From Paratinospora sagittata (taxonomy: Eukaryota > Streptophyta > Magnoliopsida > Ranunculales > Menispermaceae), in NCBI GenBank assembly GCA_035771175.1, contig CM069593.1, positions 38,465,741-38,529,740 on the forward strand: 64,000 nt of DNA, written 5' to 3'. The translations under genes were made by a program, and so were the position numbers. The number at the start of each line of letters is the position of its first letter. Position 1 is the stretch's first letter. Below the pieces are notes generated by a model, which worked only from the letters and a program-made list of their open reading frames with translations, was not told where the DNA came from and did no database searches. Positions 44,621-56,178 of the stretch are shown in pieces.

Positions 44621-45850
44621 TAAGTAGTGCAATTGTCTATCTTTAAGTTGTAGTCCAATTGTCTATCTTTAAGTTGTTGAAATTGAATTTGCTCGTGAGA
44701 CTCCTTCGTCTTAAAAAATATTGAACATGTATATAAAATTAATGAACTGTATTTATAAATTATATATCATATGATCACGTATGAAAATTCCACATCTATA
44801 AATAAGTTTTATTTATTAAACGCTTTGTTATTTAGCATGCGTGCGCACACCCCACACACACACATATATATATATAGAAAAATATTATATAAACGCAAAG
44901 CCCAACGCAAACCCAACACAGAATTATGTGTCAACAAAGGTGTCGATTGATGCGTTTACAACCAATTTTAGTTTATCACGTAATAGTTAACGCGAAGCCG
45001 TTAACGCCACTGTCCAAAAACTTTCTTTTATCAAAGCCTTTTTTTTTTTTTATCAAAGAGCGCCAAAAACTTTCTTTTATCAAAGACGTTTTTTTCTTTT
45101 TTCTTTTTTTTCTCCAAGAATGTCAATGAGCTTTAAAGAGGAATACATAGCCAACTAAAAATAAAATAGTTTTATTTTTAATAATTTTTTAAGAAAAAAT
45201 GATTTTATTACTTTGATAAAATTATTTTAATAAAACTGATTTTTTTGGTAAAAGATTAATAATTTTATTTTTAATCTAAAAATCAATTTTACTATTTTAA
45301 ACACTTAAACACATGTTTTCAGTAGTAAACACGTAAAACAAACCTCAAAAAAAAAAAATTTAGAAAGAAAGAATTGGTAATAGGTTTTACATTCCACGAC
45401 GGTTGAGGAGTGTGTTTTTTGGTAAGGTGTGGATGTGTGGATTGTGGCCTTCAAAATTAAAAGGGATTATTCCATTAACAGTTGGTTTTGATGTTTTCAT
45501 TTCTAAGTCATTAGACTTCTCCTTTAGAAACAACCGTAATTGGGGGGTCGGGAAGTTTGTTAAAAACAGGTAACTGATATAATGATGTGATTGTTGTGCT
45601 AACACACCATTCCCTTCAGCACAACGGCATTAAAATGTTATTCTAATTACTTTTTATAAAGAATCATATCTGATATGCTAGATACTAAAAATGAATAAGA
45701 GAAATGTTGCAGGGGCTTGTAAAAAGGCTAGCAACAGCTTATACGTTACGATTATGTTTCCCATTTCAATTAACTAATTATTTTTTTATTTTGTAGATTT
45801 ATTTAGTTTAAAAAAAAAATTGATTGTGGGTGAAGGAGGTTTGAATGCAC
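44621..45850. other. AT-rich spacer, no gene recognised
   Basis: A short (CA)n/(TA)n tract lies at 44845-44875 and a partial direct repeat (ccaaaaactttcttttatcaa) at 45013 and 45063. Confidence 0.5.
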
Positions 45851-45876
45851 AAAAAAAAATCTATTTTATAGAGCAA

Positions 45877-46146
45877 ACATTGACTACCTTTAACGGTGTG
45901 CATCCGAACTCCTTTACTTAAAGTCGGGAGTTCGATTCTCTCTCTTTGTAAATAAGTAGGGGTTTTCTCTCCTTCTAATAAAAGTGGGAGCATGACCACA
46001 GTAGTTGATTTGCATGATCTCCATTTAGGCCTCTTATGTCTCTTGTCATTGTGCTTACCTTTTTGGCCCTACTGAGGGTTTTTGATTTTCTCTGGCCCAA
46101 TGCTAGCATTCTCTGATCTTGTATCAACACTCACAAAAAAAAAAAA
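45877..46146 (+). mobile_element. tRNA-derived SINE with target-site duplication
   Basis: A ~270-bp unit with a B-box-like GGGAGTTCGATTCTC (45924-45938) and an A-box-like tgactacctttaacgg ends in an A run (46134-46147). It is flanked by direct copies of atctattttatagagcaa at 45859-45876 and 46147-46164. The internal promoter boxes, A-tail and long target copies are the hallmarks of a SINE moved by LINE machinery. Confidence 0.8.
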
Positions 46147-46164
46147 ATCTATTTTATAGAGCAA

Positions 46165-46949
46165 TGGGTAGTTGTAAGTAGCTATAGGTGGTTGTATATT
46201 TTTCTTATTGAAGGAGAATGCATGGATGAAATGGAAGTGGATAAAATTATTCAAAGGGTCTTCATCTGATTTATTGGGAGGTAGAGTTCTCCTAGAAAAT
46301 TTATTGAAAGTTTTGGTTCTCTCGAATGAATTAATTATCTTTCTTATTTCTTTTTATTATATATTTTTAGTTAGGTTCGTATCATTATATTAATTAAAGT
46401 CTCTTTTTTTCAAGGCAAAAGAATAAATATATTAATTAAAGTCGTTGTTAAAAGCTTGAGTTGAAAAACTCTATAAAATAAGTGTATAAATAACAATAAT
46501 AATTAAATAAACGTTACTGTAATAAGCATTAGGTTATCCGAATTTTTAACTAAATATTTTGCTTTAATGAGGTGAAATGAGTTTTTCACCTTTTCGTTTA
46601 GCTAAATGATGCATTCTTCATGTGCAATTCTTATATTAATCTTTTCTTTTTTTCTCCTTTCTTTTTTTCTTCTTTCCAATATGGCCTGCTGAGTTTGAGA
46701 AATTTGATAACCGCCGCACCCCATGGGCCATGAGCAAGTTCTTTCAATTACACAAGATTTTTTTTTATCTTTTAATATGCATGCAGATGTTGATTATTAA
46801 CCTACACAAAGTTTTAATTAGAAGATGCTTTTATAATTTAGAGAGAGAGAGAGAGAGAATTATGAACAAACTCTACTAACACATTTAAGGAAAGAGAACA
46901 CCCGGATGTATTCGGTGTTACCGACTTAGTGTTTATGAAAGAGTAATGC
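46165..46949. other. AT-rich spacer with a (GA)n microsatellite
   Basis: (GA)n lies at 46841-46858. No gene was recognised. Confidence 0.55.
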
Positions 46950-47098
46950 TTGACTAACACAGTTTTTAAATACACTTTGTTGACATTGCCCCTGAAGGTT
47001 ATTGGATTACTTCGAATAACGTATTAACACGTGATTTAAGGTGATTTAATAACTCTCAAAGACAATTAATGTCAACAAAGTATGTTTTCAAAGCATTT
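46950..47098. mobile_element. MITE-like inverted-repeat element
   Basis: Ends aaatacactttgttgacatt (about 46970) and aatgtcaacaaagtatgttt (about 47068) are imperfect inverted repeats around ~80 bases of unrelated sequence. There is no coding capacity. Size and structure suggest a MITE; target copies were not resolved. Confidence 0.5.
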
Positions 47099-47529
47099 TA
47101 TTTTATTTATGAAATCCATTTTGATGTTTAAATTAAAATTTTTCTACAAAGAATAAATGTTTTTTATTTGTATCTATTTTCTACTTTTAAAGAAGAAAGA
47201 AATAGTTGCTATATATATAAATACCTAATATCTTAGGGGCCACCAGTGATATTTAACATCTGGCTACTAAGACAATGATGGCACAACATGGAGTGAGATG
47301 AGAGACAAATCAAGGGGGGAAAATTAATTTTCATTCAATAATCAATAATAACAGGTAGTTTTCAGAATTACACCTTAAAATATTTATAACTAAATATAAT
47401 TTCTAAATTGACACCAACTATGACTCTTAAACAAATCCAGATTTCCACAAATCCTATTCAAAATATAACTTTAAATTAAATAACAACTCAAATAAAATAA
47501 AATCTTAATTAAACCCGAACTCATATATG
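47099..47529. other. AT-rich spacer, no gene recognised
   Basis: No motif recognised. Confidence 0.45.
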
Positions 47530-48700
47530 TCCTGCATCAACTCTCCCCAACTTAAAAGAACTTGGGTCTGACGAGGTATGATCAAGGTACCTCTTCAAAA
47601 GATCATGATCAAGGCAATGAACTCTACCATTCGTAATCCAAATACCCTCAGAAAAAGGACGGTTCCATCAAGTGACTAAGTAACAATGAAACTCACCATC
47701 TGAAAAGGTACAATCCCATCATCCAACACATCATCTACTCAAAAGGGAGTGAAATAGGCAAAAGTTGTGGTACTAGTGCAAACGAAGTAGAAGAAAGACC
47801 TGTAGGAACATTAACTAGCATAGGAGGCTCAAAAAGTACCTTGATAAGGTAATAATCCTCTACATTAAAAATTGGATCAATATTCATATCAGTAGGTAAA
47901 TCAAGTAAATATACATTAGGTTAAAGTTTCTTAACAATAAGATATAAGCCAAAAGAACGGGCGTGTAATTCCTTGAAAGAATTTATGGGAAAACACTCAG
48001 GACACGATGCGAACCATCACATAGTCATTTCACAAAATTCTACATTCCTACGGTAAACATCAACATTCAATTTTATAACTATCATTAGACATGCAATCTT
48101 ATACCTAATATTAACAGGTAACTCGTGAATGTATTGGGCAAAAGACTCCACAGAGGCAAAATGGCGACAATCAAGAGATAAGGGAATCAAGTTAATAGGC
48201 TAACAAGGATAACAACCATAAAAACCTCAAATGGATACTTACCTGTAAAATGATTAACCAAACTATTATAGGCAAACTCCACAGTAGACAACAATAAGTC
48301 CCAATTACTGGCTTTTCACCTACTAGACACTTAATTAAGTAACTAATTAAACTACAATTAACAACCTTGGTCTAACAATCAGTTTGGGGGTGATTAAGTA
48401 ACTAAACTACAGTTAAGTAGAAGAATACTTAAGATGAGTACGAAATAGTTTTCACGATGTCTTCCAAGAATAACTAACAAACTTAACATCCCTATCAAAC
48501 ACGAAAAATGTATGCAAACCATTATGCTTAACAACATCACGAAAAAATATTATAACTACATGGGAGGCATTGTTGCTTATTTTATGTGCACACTTTTTAG
48601 TGAAAAAAGAGATGCAAGAATGCACTCTTTGAATTATAAACCAATGAAATGCAACATAAATATATCCTTGACATAATAATGTAAGGAACAATAATAAGAT
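47530..48700 (-). pseudogene. integrase remnant of a Reina/CRM-type gypsy element
   Basis: Broken minus-strand frames show ASHVVIIFFRDVVKHNGLHT, VFDRDVKFVSYSW (core, second catalytic Asp region), LLLSTVEFAYNSLVNHFTGK, ESFAQYIHELPVNI, the GPY/F-like ARSFGPYLIVKKL then YLLDLPTDMNIDPIFNVEDY. This pattern belongs to Reina/CRM chromoviruses, a different lineage from elements A, C, E and G. It probably belongs with the gag remnant at 61000-62470. Confidence 0.75.
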
Positions 48701-49380
48701 GGAAAGTTAGGGCGTTAGAGTAGGCCCAATCCTTCTCTTTCTTAGTCCTTCTTGAGTAAAATGATTAAGGGTGAAAATAACTAAAGAGTTTTCTCACCCA
48801 TAAAAATAAATCTTTAAGCCCAAATATATTAAAAAGTAGTGTTCTCCCACAAAAGGTACTTATCATGAAAATACAAAATAGAACTAGTGTTCTAATGTGT
48901 GTAAAGGCAATATGTGAATTCTAAGTATGCGAAATACATGATATGACACGTCAAAGAAAACTACAAAAAGTCACACTACAAAATGAAAATGAAATACCTC
49001 AATCTTTATTGCAAAACCAACTATACAAAATGCATGATATAATGTATGAAGCCTAATACAATATCAAACAAAAGCATGAGAGAACACATATGCCAAGTAA
49101 ATCAAAATATAAGTATTACCCAAGAATTCCCAAGAAGATAGTGGAGAGGGCTTCCTCTTAGCCCTAACAAAAGACTTAGCCTTCCATGAATTTGAAGACC
49201 ATAAAAGAACAAAAATAAAAGAAGTGAAAAATGAAAATAGGAGAAGTAAGGAAAGTTCCTAAGTGATCAAAGGAGAAATTGAAAAATAAAAGACACCCCT
49301 CAAGTGTGGATTTGAGGAGTTTAAATAAATGATAAAGGGATAGGATGAGCCAATGGGAGATGGTCTAAGGGTGATGTGGA
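48701..49380. other. AT-rich spacer, no gene recognised
   Basis: No reverse transcriptase motif was found here, although it lies between integrase and gag debris of the same lineage. Confidence 0.45.
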
Positions 49381-49891
49381 TGAATGGTTCAAATTGCTTA
49401 TGCTCTACTTACCCTTCTTGTATAAGATTTACTTGGTTTACTTCAACTAGAAATAAACCAAAAAAACTAAGTACAATGATTAAAATGTTGGTTTTAGATA
49501 AATAAAACGAATACAATAAGCTCAATCATACAAATATCCAAATATAAGATATAGAAATTGAAGCTCAATGGAAGAGGCACCTTACAATGATATTATACCT
49601 TTCTTGCAACCATATTTTCTCAAGAGAATGATTTTGAAGAAGTTTTAAATAATGCACAAAGAGAAAGCTTGAAATCCAAATTTTGGTTCAAAACATTTGG
49701 CTCTAGGGTTTTGAAAATGTGAAAAGTGGTTTGATGTTGGAAATCACTCAAAGGAATCACATTTGTGTATCTCTGGCGTTTAAAATGGCCAAAGTGCATG
49801 TATTTATAGTTTGGAAGTGAGTACAAGTCGTTCGACACAAGAATATAGCCGTTAGGGGCTCAAAAATCTAATATATGACCGTAGGAATCGC
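49381..49891 (-). repeat. repeat family F, copy 2 (left part)
   Basis: It aligns with 34400-34850, including tgcatgtatttatagtttgg (TATA-like, minus strand). It is broken at ATCGC (49887-49891) by solo LTR S and continues at 60165. Confidence 0.6.
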
Positions 49892-50305
49892 TGATAGTTG
49901 CATATTTAGATAGGTTTTAGATAATGTTTTAGTTGTGTTTTAGGATAATTTATGCATTAGTTTCATGTGTTTATGTTAGTTTTGATGCATTTGTTAGTTT
50001 AAGATTAATTGGGTTTTTATGCATTAATTCGGTTTATTAGTTTATAATTTGATTCATTTTATATTTTAGTGTGTTATTGATTTGATTTGCTTTGTTTTGT
50101 TGGTATTTAGATGTATTAGTCATGGTTTTTTATGATGAAAACATTTACAAAAAGTTGCAAAAGAGAAGCATGAAGAACCAAAGTCGAAAAGGAGCAAAAA
50201 ACTGGCTATGTCCCAAGAAATCTACGCCACATTGAACGTTTTGGGCGCCACAGCGTTGAAAGGTGATGAAACGCAAAAGGGAATTTCTGCTCAGAGCTCT
50301 GCGGT
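49892..50305 (+). repeat. solo LTR S, left part
   Basis: It starts TGATAGTTGC after ATCGC and contains phrases cgccacattgaacg and gcgccacagcgttgaaagg upstream of the point where element G inserted. Confidence 0.8.
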
Positions 50306-52222
50306 TGTCACGACCCACGATTTGTGACGTCATGACCGACGATGAATCTCGGGTATATCTCTCCTCGATATACACGGCGTCCCGATAAGCCTTCTAACCA
50401 TACACATAAACCCAATAAACAACATCAAACGTATGGACATAAATAAGATCATCAATAATAAACATACCCAAAATGACAACCAGAAAATTCCTCCAAGTCC
50501 ATAATGTTCAAAGTACAAAATTATACTTAATTATAAGTACAGACCCATCTAAATGTTAAGTATAAGCATTAGGTGTTACATAGTACAATTTATCAAAAAT
50601 AAATGTGAAAAAGTACTAAGCACCTACGTCACAAAATACAGGGAAACGCTCCACAGCTAAGCTTTCCCTTTCCCCTTCCCTATCCAATCCTAAAAAGATA
50701 AGGATGAGGAGTGAGCTACAACAAGCTCAATAAAGCTAAGAGGATCACCCCACCGAGACAAGTAATATGTCTATTAGGAACACCCATTGTCTAATCGACC
50801 TCTTACCCGTAATCTAATAGGATTTCTGGGGTCGTGTAGCTAATAAGATCACGCCACCGAGACAAGTAATATGTCTAGGCGATCCTATCTACACAAGTGC
50901 AAGGTCCACAACTGGGGATCACCATTCAGCCCAATGGAATTCCCTAAAAGAGAATCCCATGCTTGGAGATCCAACCCACATTGCTTTCCTAACTGACTAT
51001 GCTCAAATATTTTTCATGAACTATTAAATCGTGCATACTACATTAGATAAGCATTTAAAACCTCATTTATACTGCAATGCCACATATAGAAATCACAAGT
51101 AAAGAAACATTCACAACTTGATTGGCTAGACTTAACCAATTCAATTCCAACCACAAGAAAGCACTAGAATGCACCAACACACTCCTAAGCACCTCAACCT
51201 TTAATTGACTTAATTGGGTGACCACAATCCCTGCAACATACATGGTTCACACAATACTGAAAATCAGTCCAAAAGTGTGCCAAACAACCATGTTTAAACC
51301 CAATACAAAAGCCAATTAAGATTTTAAAATGGTCATACACATGAGTCAATTTCATATTGCTCAATTTAACCATTTAATACCAAACTAATCCACATTTAAC
51401 CCAACTGAATGCAATAGGTTGATCCTCATGATCCAACCACTATAATATAAGGCATTCAATCATAAATAGGGTTAATTAAACTAATTTCATGTCAATTTCT
51501 TCAATTGACATCAACTAGGTCAAAATCCCCAAATTTGAGCAAATCCCCAAATCCATCGCAATTTCCCAATTCACATGGCCTAGGCCAAAATTGCACTACA
51601 CCTATGGTTTTCAGCCATCAAGATCAGTAAATTGGACTACCACACATCCACATTTACCCATTTATTCAACATATATCACATGCAAGTCTAATGGAAAACC
51701 CTAAGTCCAAAATCTAGGTTTAGGTCAAATATACATAACCCTACCAATTTCTTGCTAGAAATTGGGGGTTTTAGCATTAATAGGTTCCCAATGGCCTCTA
51801 ATCATACATATATGAGATGCAACACCTAACTCCTAGATGTGTTCTTCCACCACCCTCCTTAAATTTCGGGATTCATGTGTGGAAACACTCACTATGTGTT
51901 GTTCTAGGTCAAGGAAGGCCTCTGGCATCATAAACAAGCTTAAAATAGCCTAAACATGCAAACCCCAGGTCAAGAACCTACCAAATCTGGGATTCATAGC
52001 AAACCCTAGGTCAAAAGAAAGCTTGCATACATGAATGAAAGAAATAGAAGAACAAAAATGAGGAAGAATGATATACCTTAGAGGAAATTTCGGTAAGAAT
52101 CACCCAAACCCTAGCCTTTTTCTCCCTTTTCTCCTCTCCCCTTCTTTTCTTCTTCTCCAAGATCTTTTCCCTATTTTCTAAGTGAAAAATGAGCAAGTGA
52201 ACTGAAATTAGAGTGTTGGTTG

Positions 52223-52234
52223 CTTTTATAAAAA
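52223..52234 (-). promoter_or_regulatory. TATA box of element G 3' LTR
   Basis: The minus strand reads TTTTTATAAAAG, then CAACCAACACTC, downstream of the array at 52286-52480. Confidence 0.6.
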
Positions 52235-52285
52235 AATTTGGGCCCACATAAAAAATCAGCCAAAAATTGGAAATTTGGGATTTCC

Positions 52286-52480
52286 CAGCATGGAGCGCGC
52301 TCCTTAGATGATGGAGCACGTTCTACCAACTTGAAAATTGAATTTATGGGTTTTCGATTTCATAGAGCACGTTCCTTCAAGGTTGGAGCGCGCTCCATCG
52401 AAGACTGACAAAAAATTCATCTCGGCCTGGCTCAAGAAGCGCGCTTCTTCTCCCATGGAACGCGCTCCATCAAAAACTAG
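52286..52480. repeat. U3 phrase array of element G
   Basis: Palindromic phrases ggagcgcgctcc, gagcacgttc, gaagcgcgcttc and ggaacgcgctcc recur five or six times at 30-60 base spacing. Confidence 0.75.
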
Positions 52481-52739
52481 AAAAATTTTCTTCTTTTTAA
52501 GCCCATGAAGCAAGCTCATCTTCACATGAAGCAAGCTTCATGGTTCCAAAACTCATTTTTCCATGTTTCGATGACGAAATGGTCTCTGATGGTTCCGAAA
52601 CTTCACGCGCACTCTAAACGACATAAAAGCATGCAAAGACACTCGAACCCATGCACACCGAGCGTTAAATATGTATATGCATACGTGTACGGGTACTCTA
52701 CGGGTCAAAATGACGTCATCCTAAGGTACGGGCGTTACA

Positions 52740-52758
52740 ATTCTCCCCAACTTAAGGG
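52740..52758 (-). other. polypurine tract of element G
   Basis: The minus strand reads CCCTTAAGTTGGGGAGAAT before the 3' LTR. Confidence 0.85.
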
Positions 52759-52793
52759 ATTTTGTCCTCAAAATAAAAACAAAAGAACTAACC

Positions 52794-54027
52794 TCAGTCG
52801 GTAAAGAGATCATGGAACAGTTCCCTCATCTGGTCCTCACGCTCCTAGGTTTGCTCTTCATTATCATGGAATTGCCATTTGACTCGTACCAGCGAGATCT
52901 TTTTATTCCTCAATTTCTAAACCCAACGAGCCACAATCTGGATCGGCAACTCTGCATAAGTCGTATCCTCCCCAACTTGCAGGTGACTTACATCAAGCAC
53001 ATGAGTTGGATCAGGATAAAACTTCTTCGATGGATCCTCATTATACTTCCCTAGCATCGATACATGGAATACATCATGAACACCCTCGAGCTGAGTAGGT
53101 AGAGCCAACATGTACGCTACTAGTCCAATCCTCTCAATAATCCGAAATGGCCCGATAAACTTAGGGGCAAGTTTACCTTTGACGTTGAACCTCATCTGAC
53201 CCTTCCGTGGCAAGACCTTAAGCAAAACTAGATCTCCCACTGCAAACTCAAACAACCTATGCCGGTTATCGTAATAATTTTTTTGCCTATCCTAAGCTGA
53301 CTTCAGCCTCTGTCGAATCAACTTGACTTTCTTTGTCTCCTCAACAACTGCATCAGGGCCCTATAAATGCGTATCACCCACCTCGTACCAACAAGCTAGA
53401 GATCTACAGGGTCTTCCATACAAAGCCTCATACGGTGCCATACCGATGCTCGCCTGATAACTGTTGTTGTAAGCAAACTCACACAAGGGCAAATGCTCAC
53501 CCCAACCACCATTGAACTCTTGAATGCAAGACCTGAGCATATCCTCCAGCATCTGAATCACTTTCTCGGACTGAACATCCGTCTGAGGGTGAAACGATGT
53601 ACTGAGTCGGAGACGGGTCCCAAATCAGGTCTACATAACTTGCCAAAACCTCGATGTAAATCATGGACCTCGATCCAACACGATAGACAAGGGCACTCCA
53701 TGAAGTCTCACGATTTCTCTCACATATAGTTTGCTCAGCCTATCCACAGAGTCTCTGGTTTCATTGGAAGGAAGTGTGCACTTTTGGTCACTCTATCGAC
53801 CACAACCCAAATGGCATCAAATCTGCCCTGAGACCTCGGAAATCCCATGATGAAATCCATCGTAATGTGTTCCCATTTTCACTTAGGTATGGGTAATGGT
53901 TGCACTGACCTCCAGGCTTCCGGTGTTCAGCCTTAACCTGCTGGCACACCTCACATCTCTGCACATACTCAGCTATACTCTTTTTCATCTCATGCCACCA
54001 CACAGACCTCTTCACATCGTGATACAT
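52794..54027 (-). pseudogene. integrase with GPY/F module and chromodomain (element G)
   Basis: Frames give the zinc finger ([31 protein letters not shown]), core pieces including MLEDMLRSCIQEF and FAYNNSYQASIGMAPYEALY, the GPY/F module KFIGPFRIIERIGLVAYML with HDVFHVSMLGKY, and a chromodomain-like tail (RVKWQFHDNEEQT) ending at 52794. Stops occur at several places (for example after QIVARWV, and TAG in place of Trp in the chromodomain). Confidence 0.87.
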
Positions 54028-54246
54028 CTTGGTAGCCCCTAGATGAACAGTATACTAAGACCTGTGAGCCTCTCGAAGTATCTCAACATCATATGGGATC
54101 CATAGTCTCCCTCTAAACCACAAGACATTATCTGAACCTCTCTGCCAATCGGCTTGGTCAGCACTGTCTGCAAATCTACAATACATGTCATAATTTGAAC
54201 AATGTTCATGTAAATCTCTAACCCTCTGAATATGGGCATCAGCAAG

Positions 54247-55700
54247 CTACACGTGCATCTGAGCACATATCTCAGTATGTGGTGTGTCCGAGAGTATACT
54301 CATCATCGTCACTCTCTCAAGTAATTTCCACTGCTGTGCCATCTGAAAAGCAACCACCTGAGTCTCTGCTCGCGTATGGCTCAAAACGTCAGCCGCAACA
54401 TTGACTTTGCCAGGATGATACTCCAAAGAGAAATCATAATCCTTAAGTAACTCGAGCCATCTCCTCAGCTGCATATTCAGCTCCTTTTGATCAAAGAGAT
54501 ACTTCAAACTCTTATGATCAGAAAACAAAGTTAACCTCTCACTATAAAGGTAATGCCTTCATAGCTTCAGTGCAAACACTATGGCTGCCAGCTCCAAATC
54601 ATGCACAGGGTACTTGTGTTCATGCACCTTAAGTTGTCTAGATGCATATGCAACCACTCGACCCTCCTGCATCAGTACACATCCCAGTCCCAAGAGTAAT
54701 GCATCCTTATAAATCACCAATTCTTCCCCAGGCTCTGGAAGAATCAACACTGGAGTTGTAGTGAACCTCTGCTTCAACTCACTGAAAACTTTCTCACAGG
54801 CATTTGACCATGTGAAGGTCATGTTCTTCTGAGTCAGCTTAGTCAATGGTGCGGCTATGGTGGAAAAGTCTTTCACAAACTTTCTGTAATAGCCAGCCAA
54901 ACCCAGAAAGCAACGAATCTCTGTCACTGTGGTAGGTCTTGGCCAACCAATAATCGCCTCAACCTTAGGAAAATTAACTGAAATACCCTCTGCACTGACC
55001 ACATAACCCAAGAATTTTACCTCAGTCATCCAGAAGTCACACTTGCTCAGCTTGGCATACAACCTATGCTCCAACAATGTTTGCAATAGAACTCTGAGAT
55101 GACGCTCATGATCCTCTCTAGTCTTAGAATAGACTAGGATATCATCAATGAAGACTATAATGAATTGGTCAAGGTACGATCTGAATACTCTCTGCATCAG
55201 ATCCATGAACATAGTTGGTGCATTAGTTAATCCGAAGGGCATCACCAGACACTCGTAATATCCATACCTCGTCCAAAAAGCAGTATTCGGCACATCCTCA
55301 TCTCTAATCCTCAACTGATGGTACCTATACCTCAAGTCAATCTTCGAAAAAAACTTGGCCCCAATCAGTTGATCAAACAAGTCATCAATATGAGGAAGTG
55401 GATACTCGTTTTTCACAGTCACCTTTTTCAGCTGACGGTAGTCTATGCACAATCTAAGACTCTCGTCCTTCTTCCTAACGAACAACACAGGTGCTCCCCA
55501 AGGTGACATACTAAGAGAAATAAATCCCTTGCCTATTAGTTCATTAAGTTGGGCTCTGAGTTCATTCAACTCTTTTGGTGTCATACGATATAGTGGAATG
55601 GAAATGGGTTTTGTCCCGGGCATCAGCTCAATAATAAAGTCTACCTCTCGTTTAAGCGGTAAGCCAGGTAACTCATCAGGAAAAACCTCAGGTACAGATT
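54247..55700 (-). pseudogene. reverse transcriptase-RNase H of element G
   Basis: The frame 55623-54559 covers [34 protein letters not shown], the catalytic FIDDILVYS, and [10 protein letters not shown]. RNase H follows with [11 protein letters not shown] (YTDAS altered to YKDAL) and [13 protein letters not shown], then after a stop [17 protein letters not shown] and YHPGKVNVAADVLS. The polymerase Asp pair is intact but RNase H has a changed first motif. Confidence 0.9.
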
Positions 55701-55794
55701 ACAGGAATGTCTGCTAACTAAACTCCCTGTCCGCATTATCCACTGGCCTCAAAGTAGCCATCGTAGCAACCTCATCATCAGTGGCTAATCTACC

Positions 55795-56154
55795 CTAGGT
55801 AAGTGGTCTCGATGCAATCCTGCCTCGAAAATCAAAGACTAGTTGTCCAGGTATATGAAAGACAACCCTCTTGCTGAAGCAATCAATGTGAACGTGATAC
55901 GTTGCCAGCCAATCCATACCCAAAATGGCATCGAACTCAAGGAACTCTAAGACTCTAAGGTCGACAGACATCTCATGGTCCTCGAATCTCACAATGCATC
56001 CCACACATACCATGTTAGGGTACATCCTCTCACCAACTGCCATACTCAAAATCAACGGCGTACTAGTCCTAAAAGTAGATAATCTCAATCTATCTATCAC
56101 ATTCCCGAAAATAAAAGACAGAGTAGAACTAGTATCAATAAATACATACATCAA
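55795..56154 (-). pseudogene. aspartic protease of element G
   Basis: FIDTSSTLSFI, with the catalytic Asp kept but the usual DTG/DSG Gly changed to Ser, then FDAILGMDWLATYHVHIDC. The change would be expected to impair activity. Confidence 0.82.
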
Positions 56155-56178
56155 ATAATCACAAATGTTGATTGTACC

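Larger units (their letters stand above)
50306..52739 (-). repeat. 3' LTR of element G (2434 bp)
   Basis: It runs TGTCACGACCCACG to GGGCGTTACA. It carries the TATA-like box and array missing from the 5' LTR, and an internal repeat of caccgagacaagtaatatgt (50758 and 50856). Open frames inside are not supported as genes. Confidence 0.88.

Noticed and set aside
45387..45605. 72-residue minus-strand ORF with a hydrophobic start
   Set aside because: No motif, no promoter context, single copy in AT-rich DNA; cannot be told from chance.
45890..45960. Possible tRNA gene with TTCGATTC loop
   Set aside because: No cloverleaf can be formed around it, and target duplications and the A-tail show a tRNA-derived SINE.
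50306..52739. Left LTR of G as a separate unrelated repeat, because its length differs by 0.9 kb from the right one
   Set aside because: Both ends and long internal blocks align; the difference is explained by one deletion in each copy.
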